Source of the DNA: Calamus simplicifolius
Lineage: Eukaryota; Streptophyta; Magnoliopsida; Arecales; Arecaceae
Direction: 5' to 3'
Assembly (NCBI GenBank): GCA_900491605.1
Contig: UESW01004358.1
Location: 523,174 to 587,173 of the forward strand
Length of the DNA stretch: 64,000 nucleotides
A model generated the notes under the pieces. It had not been told where the DNA came from. It searched no databases and worked only from the letters and a program-made list of their open reading frames with translations. Each line of letters starts with the position of its first letter. Positions within the stretch are counted from its first letter, which is position 1. Positions 45,600-55,740 of this stretch are shown piece after piece. The position numbers were made by a program, and so were the translations under genes.

Positions 45600-46363
45600 T
45601 TTTTTTGTTATATGCATCGCTAAATTAACGATTTATTTTTTAATTTTCTAGGTTTTTGCGTCGTTATATTAACAATTAAATTTTTTAATTTTTTTGGTAT
45701 ATGCGTGCTATTGCGTTGCTAAATAGCGACGCAACCGTTGCGTCGCTATATTAATAAATTTTTTTAATTTTTTAGGTTTTTGCATCGCTAATGCATCGCT
45801 ATATTGCGACGCAAAATGTGCGTCACAATATAGCGACTCAATGTTGCATCGCTATATTAAAAATTAATTTTTTTTAATTTTTTGGTATTTGCGTCGCTAT
45901 TGCGTCACAATCACTGCGTCGCTATATTAACGAATTTTTTTAAATTTTCTGGGTTTTAGCGATGCAATAATGCGTTGCTATATTGGGACGCAAACAGTTG
46001 CGTCACAATATAGCGACGCATTATTGCGTCGCTATATTGAAAATTAAATTTTTTTATTTTTTTGTTAAATACATCGCTATTGCGTTGCAATATAGCGATG
46101 CATAATTGCATCGCTATATTAAAAATTATATTTTTATTTTTTATTATTTACGTCGCTATTGCATTGCTAAATAGCGACGCAATCACTGCGTCACTATATT
46201 AATGATTTTTTTTATTTTCTGATTTTTGCGTCGCTATATTGCGACGCATTATTATTGCATCGCTAATTGAGTCGCTATTTTTTTCTCGCTGAGTTGTCGC
46301 AATTTAGTGAATCAAAAATGCGTCGCTAAATTGACGTCGCTATTTCTGATTTTTCCTGTAGTG
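45600..46363. repeat. Right subterminal repeats and right end of the CACTA
   Basis: Repeats of TATATTGCGACGCA, GCGTCGCTATATT and related motifs in both orientations alternate with T-rich spacers, up to the terminal CACTACAGG (inverted). This end would lie upstream of the minus-strand transposase. Spacers here read TTAATTTTTT rather than the left end's AATAATAATATTTTA, so the two ends have diverged in spacer but not in core. Confidence 0.88.
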
Positions 46364-46366
46364 GCT

Positions 46367-49300
46367 ACTGATAAATGGCTTCAGCTCTTTCCCTCCGCCT
46401 CTGTCACTCATTTGACCAGGATTGCATTTGATCATTGCCCTGTTCTTATTTCTACTAATATGGATGATCAATGCAGGGGTCATTTAAATTTGAGAAGTTC
46501 TGAACTTCTTATTTGGATGACTGGTCCCTTATCTCTCAGGTTTGGCATATTCCTGTCAGAGGTAACGCCACTTATCGCCTATCTCGGCGTCTGGAACTTG
46601 CTCGGCATAGACTTCTGAGATGGAATTGGGAGGAGGTCGGTGATATCTTTAGATAAGTTGAGGAGGTGGAGAATGTTATCGCTTCTCTTCAGGACAAGGA
46701 AGATCGCCTTGGCTATCTTCAAGATTCTGATCTGTCCACTTTTCGCTTCAATCTTTGCCTCCACCACTCCCTTCTTCGTCAGTAGGAGATCTATTGGAGG
46801 CAACGATCCCGGATTCAGTGGATCAAGGAAGGTGATCAGAATACTAGATTCTTCCATCAGATCACCTTAAAGCACCGGGCGGTAAATCGGATACGGCGGC
46901 TCATTGATGACTCGGGGAATGTCCAAGAGTCTACTCAGGGTATTACTAACCAGCTTTTCCACTTCTTTCGCTCTCGATGGACTGAGCTCTCAGGGGATGG
47001 TTCCTCTGTTTATCCTGTGCCTTCTTCCCTTAAGGTGTCGGTGGCGGAGAATGATGCTCTTACCGTCCCGATTTCTTCGGAGGAGATTTGGCTGGCTCTT
47101 TGGAACCTCGGTCAGGATAAGGCCCCAGGTCCATATGGGTTTCCTCCTCTCTTCTTTCGCCATTATTGGGCTATTGTGTGTCAGGATGTTGAGCAGGCCA
47201 TTCAGCTGGTTTTTATGACTATATCTATCCCTTCTGAGTGGAACAAGACTCTTATTACTCTGGTGCCAAAATATCATGATACTTCTATGCCGCACCACTT
47301 CCGGCCTATCAGCCTATGCACGACTTTATATAAGGTGTGCGCTCGGCTTCTGGTCTCTCGGCTCAGGGTGGTGATCCCTCACCTTATCTCTCTTGAGCAG
47401 GGCACTTTTCTTGCTGGTCGGTGTATCTCTGATAATGTCATATTAGCTCAAGAGGTTATGCATGATCTTCATAGAGCCCCTGCTCACCAGTGTTTGATGG
47501 CTGTTAAGCTGGACATGGAGAAAACTTATGATAGAGTGTGTTAGGATTTTCTTTACCGCTCTCTTCATGAGTTTGGGTTTGATGAGCTTTTTATTGCATG
47601 GATCAAGGCTTGTGTTCATCGGCCGTTCTTCTCTCTTATTGTTAATAGTGGTCAGACGGCCTACTTCCATTCTACTGTGGGCCTTAGGCAGGGATGTCCC
47701 CTCTCCTCATTCTTACTTATTCTGTCTGCTGATGCTCTGTCTAGAGATCTTCACCAGGCCCAGCAAGCTTCTTTCTTAGATCCTTACAGAGCTGGGTCCC
47801 AAGGGCCTTCGTTATCTCATTTGTTGTTTACTGACGATTGCATCATGATGGGCAGGGCCACTACCAGGAATGCTTCTGCTTTTGCTTCAGTGCTCCAGTC
47901 TTGTTGCCGAGCTTCTGGTCAGAGAATTAATACCGCTAAATCCATGATATCTTTCAGTCTGAAGACTAGACCTGCCATCCACGAGTCTATCATGCAAATA
48001 TTGGGTATTTCAGCTCGGACGGAAAACCTCTCTTATCTGGGGGTTCCTATTACGGGTAGGCGGCCACGCTGCTCAGATTTCAACGATCTGGAGCACCGTG
48101 TTCGTGATAGATTGGATGGTTGGCAGGTCTCTGGATTATCCATGATGGCTAGGCTTACACTTATCCGATTTGTTCTCACTGCTCTTCCTCTCTACATCCT
48201 CTCTAATGCTGCCATTTCGATAACCTGTTTAAAAAGGATGGAGAGATGGTTCAGAGATTTTCTCTGGGGCTCTATGCAGGACGGCCATGGGATCCACTTA
48301 TTGGCTTGGGACTCTGTGTGCATGCCCATTTCGGAGGGGGGGGGGGGGCTTGGGATTCAATCCCCCATTGTCAGAAGAGAGGCGCTGATTACTAGGCATG
48401 CATCGCGATTCTTGTTGGAACTAGGATGCCTGTGGAGCTTATTCATGCGTGCCAAATATGGTGATTGTCCATCCAGAGTCATCCTCAGTCTATTCGCAGC
48501 TACTCTTTCTTCTGGAAAGAGATTTGTCGTCATGCTCCAGCTGTTATTAGCCGAACATCGTGGATGATTGGAGATGGTAACTCTGTTGATGCCCTTAGAG
48601 ACACTTGGTTGGTTTAGCTCCCTCTGATCCGTTGGCCCACCTTTGTTAGTTCAAACATCCCTATAGGTCTGAGGGTATCGGACCTTATTACTCAGGATCA
48701 TAAGGCCTGGAACGGCTCCCTTGTGGCCTCTTTATTTGGTGCGGAGCTCTTTTATCGCATCTTCTCTATCCCTCTTCTCCCTGATCACACTGAGGATATT
48801 AGATTATGGAGGAGGACCTGCTTGACCCGTGCGCCGATCAGGGACATTATGCAGGATTATAGATCTCAGACGGGACACACTATGGATGGATCTTGGATTT
48901 GGCAGCTTCCCATCCACCCTAGAGTTCGCCTATTTATATGGAAGATGGCTTGGGACTGTCTTCCTACGTGTTCCCTACTTTCTGGGAGGGGCATGGCGAT
49001 CTCTCCTACCTGCCCGTTATGTGAGACCGTGGATGAGACTGCCAGTCATGCTATATTTACTTATGGTAGAGCGAGATCGGTTTGGCAGCTTGCAGGTTAT
49101 TGCCGAGGGGGTGTGAGTACTGCTCAGTGTTGCACCTCCTTTCTGTCGATGATTCATTGGGATATGCGTAGGGACTTCGGTCGTTCCAGCTCCTTGGCTG
49201 CTTATATTGCTTATCAGCTTTGGTTGTCCCGGAATCGTCATATTTTTTCTGATGCCTCTGATTCTCCTCACTGGATTGTCAGGACTGCTCAGCTCCTCTT

Positions 49301-49800
49301 CGATGAGTATATTTTCCACCAGTCTGCCCTTGACTCTGACAGCACTAGCATCTGGGGTTCCCCCTGCCCCTGCAGCGCACTGGCATACGGTTTTTATTTC
49401 TTGGGAACCCCCCCACTAGGGTTTGTCAAGTCAATTTTGATGGCAGTGTTCGCGGTCGCCTGGCGGGTTTGGCTTTTGTGATCCGTGGGTCTGATGGTGA
49501 TCTGATGGTGACTGGCGGGTTGAGCCTCCTTGACCTTTCTGTTCCGACTGCTGAACTGCATGCTGCGTGGGCGGGCATCTCCCATGCCATTCGCAGTTTA
49601 ATTGTCGCAGGCTTATTATTGAGGGTGATTTATCACTATTGTACACTGGCTCTGCCTGGGCGGCCCTCTTTTGACCAACCCTCTGATATGCGACATTCGG
49701 TTGATGCTTCAGCAGGCTGACATGGTTCAGATTCGACACATTTATCAGGAAGCTAATTCAGCGGCGGACTGGGTTGCTATCCAGATCGCACATCATTCTA
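46367..49800 (+). pseudogene. LINE ORF2 remainder: endonuclease end, reverse transcriptase, zf-RVT, RNase H; broken
   Basis: Endonuclease codons resume as TDKWLQLFP and end IAFDHCPVL, with Phe in place of the usual Ser of the SDH motif. Reverse transcriptase motifs follow: KAPGPYGFPP (Asp to Tyr in PGPDG), FRPISLCTTLYK, VKLDMEKTYDRV, a stop TAG at 47542-47544 where Trp is expected, GLRQGCPLSSFL, and FTDD (usual FADD) near residue 49 of the piece starting at 47677. The thumb runs to about 48560. The zf-RVT region is at 48723-49130 (IHPRVRLFIWKMAWD, CPLCETVDETASHAIF). RNase H begins near 49425 (VNFDGSV in a shifted frame) and is spread over two frames to about 49800. The protein cannot be made intact. 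Confidence 0.88.
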
Positions 49801-49924
49801 GACCATGATTTTGGATACCTAGTGATTCGTACCCGCCTATGTTTTCTCAAATTTTGTATTATGATAAATTGGGCTTGACTCAACCAAGAAAGGTTTGATC
49901 GCCCGTTTGTGCCAAAAAAAATTG

Positions 49925-50417
49925 TGTATAACTCCACAAAAGCTATCTGGCTTTGGCTTTGCCGCGTAGAGCTAGATATCAAAAAGAATATCAATGGATA
50001 GCTCTTATAATTTTTTTATTATATTTATATTTAATTTTTTTATGAGTTAATATTTAATTAAAAAACTTTTATAAGTATATATACTCAATTAAAGTAAAAT
50101 AAAATAAAAAATTAAGTCATTATTGACGAACATTCGTACAGCCTATCAAGAGATTGTTAATAATTATCAAAAATGTATTTGATTAAAAAATTTAAACGTG
50201 TTGAAATATTCAATTAAATAATAATATAAAAATTTAATTAAAAATTTTAAATAAGTTATATACTTTTAATATAATTATTTCTTTAATAATTTATTTTAAT
50301 ATAAACTAAATTATTAGTATCCCTAAAAGATCAACTATAGATAATATGCGATACGATTTAATCTAATATTTTATATATCAGACTTATCCAAAGAATAAGG
50401 ATAAAAAACACATTTAC
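49925..50417. repeat. AT-rich spacer with the right copy of the inverted pair (50000-50290)
   Basis: 50000-50290 is the inverted partner of 30121-30370. The rest is AT-rich with no gene. TGTATAAC at 49925-49932 is the presumed LINE B target duplication. Confidence 0.5.
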
Positions 50418-50570
50418 TTTTTTTTTTTTTTTTTATAGATGGGTGATCACGCCAATTTAAGATGAGTCAAATTCAAGATATCCGAATACAAAATATGTGA
50501 CAGAATAAGAAAACAAGAGTCACCGAGCATCCAACTTCAGAACCCTGAACGATAGAACACGCCTACTCTT
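50418..50570 (-). pseudogene. Very short 5'-truncated LINE tail (LINE C)
   Basis: A T run (50418-50434) is followed by ATAGATGGGTGATCACGCC, which read from the minus strand gives GGCGTGATCACCCATCTAT plus A tail. This is close to the 3' end of LINE D (GGTGTGATCACCCACTTAT). Further in, TTTTGTATTCGGATATCTTGAATTTGACTCA resembles the LINE B 3' region. Only the last ~150 bp of the element is present. Confidence 0.7.
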
Positions 50571-51906
50571 TATAAGCTTTGAGTACCAAGAAAAGTTTTT
50601 AAAATATTCTTAAATTTTAATTTTAATTTCTGCCATTAAAAAATTTCTAGTGTTGTTTAATTTACTCCTTACGTATACGCAGCAAACATTAACGTGCTAC
50701 CGCGGCTATAAATTTATCATTACGAATTACGGTTTATGATAAGCATCAAATCTATCCATCTGAATCCCATCGGACGGTCTGACGGTGGTTCTCGCCTCTC
50801 GGCCTTCATCACTCTAGAGGTGGAGGCAGCGGCGGTGGGTAGTGGGTTCTCGGCAAGGAGGGGAGACGCCTGGCTTTCATCACCGCCAAGGAATGCTCCA
50901 AGCTTGGCCTCCATCTCCAATGGAGCGCCAGCGTGAGATTGACCAAGAGAAGGCTCGTTCGATGTTTGGCGATGCCGCCCTAAGAGCAGCCCATCATCTT
51001 GGGGACCGTAGGGCTGGATCTCACCGAAGTTGCCATCACTCAGAATGTAAGACTCTTTTGAACAAAATTTTATCATGCAATATTCCTAGAATTTAATGAT
51101 CATAACCCCAACCCATTATTACATCTCATATTAATGGAATTATCCTTATCAGTCTAGTTAATTATGGTCTGGATACAGCTAAAACTTGTCATTAAAGTCA
51201 TCCTCCTATCCTATGCGTGGTGCAAATGCTTCAAGCAAGCATTTTGGTTCAGTTCTGCAGGTGAAGTGTTTGTTCAAATGATAAAGAGAAGTAGAACGCC
51301 AAAAACTTGAAACAAATCAAGCAAAGGTTAAGTATTGCAACCAAATTTTCTTAAAGCCATGCTTGAATATAGAACCAAGTAAGAGGAATCATAAAATGAT
51401 AACCATGATGCCATCTCGGCGCTCAGCTCAGTTTTGGTATAAGAAGGCGACCATGCCACCCCATTGGAGCACCTCGGAGCAGCGGCCTTGATCCTGAACC
51501 TCACGCCCTTCCCAGCAAATCGGTGTTTGGCCACCCTCATGCTGCCGACTAAGGGGTACATTGAAAGCGTAGGGAGGATGCCAAATAGCACAGAGGGAAG
51601 AAGAAATTACGGTGAAGAAAGGATTTTTTTTTTTAAAATTTAATTTGAGGATCAAGGTGGTGTGGATGAGTCCACGTTCTGTCTTTTCAAGGGTGAGGGT
51701 CTTTTTGCTTTTGAAGAGCATGCCACTCTGTACAAAAAAAAAAAAAAGCATGCCACCATGGCATGTCAATTGCCACGTACGCATGCTATACATCCCGCAA
51801 AAGAATGATGTCAGAATTTTTTTAATGATAGAAACTAAATTGAAAAAAAACTAAAATTTAAAATTATTTTAAAATTGAATATAGTGTAGAAACAAAGTTA
51901 AACATC
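50571..51906. other. Unassigned region with GC-richer open frames
   Basis: 50736-51070 and 51328-51793 have gene-like base composition. On the plus strand 50926-51055 reads MERQREIDQEKARSMFGDAA onward to a possible GTAAGA donor near 51048; on the minus strand 51591-51328 reads MRVAKHRFAGKGVRFRIKAA-like, which resembles a transit peptide. I recognise neither, and cannot link them into one gene. The rest is low-complexity T/A sequence. Confidence 0.3.
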
Positions 51907-52318
51907 TCTTAGTCTAAAATAAAATTTATCTTGTTTGGATGGAGAGAAAAATAGGGAGGAAAGAAAACTAGAAAAAAAAATATGAGGAAAAAAGTGATGG
52001 GCTTCATCTAAAAGTTTTCTCTTCGAAATTGAAGAGATTTCGGAGAGAAAATTCAAGGATGCTCTTTTTTTTTTTTTCATTCCAATATTGATCCTTTCAA
52101 AAAAAAAAAACTAATGCATTTTTTAATTATTTGTAATAAGAGCATTATTGTCATTATAAATTATCAAATTTCTTTTCTCTTTATTTTCCTTCTATTCATC
52201 CAAACATATGGAGAAAAAATGTTATCTCTTCACTTTTATCTTCTCTTTATTTTTTCTCCCTTCATTTTCTTTCCTTCCTGCTTTTCTCTCCATCCAAACA
52301 AAGGGTTAAAGTCTAAGA
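51907..52318. mobile_element. Small inverted-repeat element (MITE-like), ~412 bp
   Basis: The left edge TCTTAGTCTAAAATAAAA, then TTGTTTGGATGGAGAGAAAA, is matched by the inverted right edge, which reads TCTTAGACTTTAACCCTTTG, then TTTGGATGGAGAGAAAAGCA. The arms are about 42 bp with a small gap. The interior is A/T- and pyrimidine-rich with no coding. Target duplication is unclear, so superfamily is not assigned. Confidence 0.65.
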
Positions 52319-53737
52319 ATTAAATATATACTTTATTTGAAATTTAAAATAAAATAAAATCATTTCATACTCTAAACTTCTAACTTGATTAGGGTTGATT
52401 TTCTAGTTGGTAAACAATTCACTATTCTACCCAAGGAGGGACCAAGAAGGTTCAAAAGCAAAGGCGGAATAAACAGCTTTAAGATGAATATTTATCCTCA
52501 CAAGCCCAAGATTAGTCAAACCATAAATGAACAGCCTTCTTAATAAGCAGGAATGATAGGTTGGTTGAAAAATTAATAATTCTTGATTTTTTTTCTTGAC
52601 ATCTTCTATTAGGCTTCATTTGCTAAAATGCATTGTGAGCAGGGAAGTTCTCATACAACTTATTGTTGCGTGTACTAGGTAAAGAAGAAATCAACAGGAA
52701 ACAAGAAAGAATAGCTTGTAAGAGATTTGTGTGGTTTGATTAGATTAACTAGTCGAAAAAGAAGATAAAAATTCTATTATAAAAAATAATTAAATTTATA
52801 AAAATAGTTTTCTCACTAAAAACTCTTTCTCACACAATCCTAAACTCAATTACACCGAGCAAAAACTTGTCTTTTACTTTTCATAATGCTCTGAGTTGGC
52901 TTAGTACTAAAACTATATATGTTTATATGTTTATGTTAAAGAGGGATCTATGGAGTCATAATACACAGAATAAGACTTATGTTTTCCTTATATATAAAAA
53001 CATCCACAATATCTAATATGGATTAGGATGGATGTTCTCTATATATATGGAAATACGTCCATCTTAAGCTTGCTAATCTTAAGACAAACTCTGTCAAATT
53101 GTTTCAAGCCCGATGGAATTTCTTATGTATTCTTTTCTTTCACCAAATCAGCTAAGCAGAATTTAGGAAGAGTGTGACCTTCCATGGCATATGACTTTAT
53201 CCTTGTAAATTTTTGAAATTGTAGAGAACAGGGGTGAGAAAGAAAAAGATGAGGAGCTGTTTCCTTCCTTGAGGGTGCAAATGACATGTAGAGAAGTTTA
53301 GTCACCATCTTTTCTCCAAATTATTTGCAGTTAAGATCCAAACTTACCAACCAAAGGAAGATTTTTAAGGTCCTAAATCCAAATTGATGTTATAAAGGTG
53401 CAAGTCTTTATATATCATATGTTTAATGCATTTCTTCTCATAATTTATCTTGGCTTAAGATGATCTTCACATCTCTTTTTCCTCTTAAGATTGTCTTAAT
53501 TATGATATTTATAATTTTGATATTTTATAATTTTTATTATATATCAAACACAATGATTTTAAATTATTAAAATTTTAATTATTAGCATATAACATACTAT
53601 TATTAGGGATATAACATTAGCATCTATTTGACTTTATCAAACATAGATTTGAATATAGATTTGATGTATAACAAAAGAGTGCAAGTATTGATTGCGCGTT
53701 AGTGTGAGTGTATATGTTATGATTTATTAATGCAATA
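52319..53737. other. AT-rich spacer, no gene seen
   Basis: Open frames are short and low-complexity. No domain, RNA gene or clear repeat seen. Confidence 0.4.
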
Positions 53738-53739
53738 TG

Positions 53740-53784
<45 letters not shown>

Positions 53785-54006
53785 TATGTATGCATGTACA
53801 TATACATATGTACACACATATATGTATACATATATGTATATGTATGTATACATATCTATACATACATATATATATACATACATATGTATATACATACATA
53901 TATATACATACATATGTATATACATACATATATATATACATACATATGTATATATATACATACGTATGTGTATGTACATACACATACGTGTATGTATATA
54001 CATATG
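53738..54006. repeat. Long TA/TACATA microsatellite
   Basis: A pure TA run at about 53744-53782 is followed by repeated TATGTATA/TACATACA blocks, largely self-complementary, to about 54006. Tyr/Ile/His-rich open frames on both strands are artefacts. It ends about 270 bp before the start codon of the zinc-finger gene. Confidence 0.93.
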
Positions 54007-54274
54007 GTTAATGCATGCGTTCAACGTAGGTCTTTGTGAATGGAGGCGGCGTACAAAGACTTTTCATCTCGAGGAGTGGGATCTGGCTATCCTTATCATT
54101 TAATTTATTACGCCTCTTTCGTCGTTCAGACCGGTCTCAGGCCGCCTCCCCGGCTTTAGTTGTTGTTTTTTTATTCTTTTTTCCTCTCCTTTTCTTCCTC
54201 CATTGAGGTTTCCTTTCCTCGTGATCTTCTTCTCTCGCAACAAAGCAAGCCGAAGGCGAACAGAGATCTCGACG

Positions 54275-55740
54275 ATGGGCGGAGGCAACGGTCAGAAGTC
54301 CAAGATGGCACGGGACAAGAACATGGAGAAGAATAAGGCCCCCAAGGGTTAGTCACAAATCTCCCTCTTTCTCTGTCAATTTCTAAGCCCCCCCCCCCCC
54401 CCCGTCTAGATCTCATCGACATCGTGTACATTTTGTTCTCCTATTCTTTGATTGATGATTTATGCCTATAATTGTTGTGCAGGGAGCCAGCTAGAATCCA
54501 ACAAGAAAGCCATGAACATCCAGGTTCTAATTTCGTGCATAGAAATCTAGAATAACGATTTTGGGCTTGGAAATTTTAGGAACACTCATAGATTGTTCTG
54601 TATCGGGAGGGGAAAAAAGAATCATGAATGGGGATTGGAAGAGATTTATGAAATTATACGCAATCTTTCCAAAAATAGGTATTGGTTTTATCATGTCTGA
54701 TGTCAAGTAAGAATAGACATGAAATCTTAAAGCCTGATTACATGGATGAACGATTAAGGTTTTGGTGTCATGTAGTTAACTGGCATGGTATTTGAGCTAA
54801 TGTTATATGTCCTGCCTAAGTTATCCTTCCATGTGCACGGTCTAGGTTTCATTAGAGAAGTATTTGTGCCCAATATAGATTGTTAACCCATTACCTAAAA
54901 GCTTAAGCTTTTGGGGCCATCCAGTCTTTGTACCTAGTAATGGATTCCCTTGGTTCTGGAGCATTGTGCCATAAATCAAACCATTATCATGCTTTATGGT
55001 TGGAATTCATTGGGCCTCCAACTGTGTCAAGATGGGGATATATTCTTGCAATGCAAACTAACTAGAGGATGTTTGAGGTACCTCTAGCACAATCATCATT
55101 ACCATTACCTTCTCTTTTGAGCTATTGTATGTTTTGGCCCTTTTGGGTAGAGTATGTTTTTAAGATTGAGTTGCTGATCACGTCCATGCTTCTTATCTAG
55201 TTATTCTTGAGTGTTGTTTTCACCAACTTATCCAACTGCATCTTCAGTGAACATTTGAGCTGGTATTTCATTGGTGAGAGCTAGTCATGTTCCAAATTCT
55301 GTCCTTTCCAGAACTCTCTATTGCCAAGATAGATATTGGGTAATGTCCCTTTCTAAATGTTTATGAGTGTTCATTGAACCTGCTAATGAATTGTATACTT
55401 TGGACTAGGGATAACTTTCTTGGCTCTTCAGGATAAACTTGCTAGGTGGTTATAGGTTTCAAGTGTTTTTGCTAGGTGGTGATATGTTTCAGGTGTTTTC
55501 ATGCATATACAATGGATGATGTTTTAAAAGTCTACAACTTTGTTCTTGTTATTTTCATCCTCTTCTATTTGAGATTACTTTCTAATGGTTTCCCTGTATT
55601 CTATGTTGACCTGAATGCAGTGCAAGGTATGCATGCAGACATTCATGTGTACCACGTCGGAAGTGAAGTGCAGAGAGCATGCTGAAGCGAAACATCCAAA
55701 GTCAGATCCGTACCAGTGCTTTCCCCACCTCAAAAAATAG
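54275..55740 (+). CDS. At2g23090-like small zinc-finger/4F5 (SERF-type) protein, 77 residues, three exons
   Basis: The exons are 54275-54347, 54483-54523 and 55621-55740, all GT-AG and in frame. The product begins MGGGNGQKSKMARDKNMEKN, a basic 4F5/SERF-like N-terminus, and continues GSQLESNKKAMNIQ. The C-terminal zinc finger is C39-x2-C42 ... H58-x4-H63 within CKVCMQTFMCTTSEVKCREH, and the protein ends PHLKK. Length and order match the Arabidopsis At2g23090 family (about 78 residues), whose structure is solved but whose role is unclear; nucleic-acid or chaperone-type binding is only inferred from the family. The start is the first ATG after a GC-rich leader. Intron 2 is about 1.1 kb. Confidence 0.9.

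Larger units (their letters stand above)
33098..46363 (-). mobile_element. CACTA (En/Spm) transposon, 13.27 kb, inserted in LINE B
   Basis: The right end read inward is CACTACAGGAAAAATCAG. The left end is TACTACAATAGAAAATAA, a CACTA end with its first C changed to T. GCT at 33095-33097 and 46364-46366 is the 3-bp target duplication. Removing the element restores GCTCTGGCT-ACTGATAAA, that is, LINE codons ALATDKW. Subterminal regions carry many GCGACGC motifs in both orientations. Two gene regions on the minus strand encode a TNP2-type transposase and a PF03004-type protein. All three classical CACTA hallmarks (ends, TSD, subterminal repeats) are therefore present. The transposase gene carries a stop and frameshifts, so this copy is probably not autonomous. 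Confidence 0.95.
30672..49924 (+). mobile_element. Full-length but decayed L1-type LINE split by a CACTA element (LINE B)
   Basis: LINE sequence lies at 30672-33097 and 46367-49924. TGTATAAC at 30664-30671 and again at 49925-49932, just after a short A tail, is a plausible 8-bp target duplication. In order it carries ORF1 (gag-like, DUF4283), endonuclease, reverse transcriptase, zf-RVT and RNase H, the layout of plant L1 elements with a terminal RNase H. Without the CACTA it would be about 6 kb. Stops and frameshifts in ORF1 and ORF2 show it is inactive. Its tail resembles LINE A. Confidence 0.9.

Noticed and set aside
53617..54103. Tyr/Ile-rich open frames on both strands
   Set aside because: They are translations of a TA/TACATA microsatellite.
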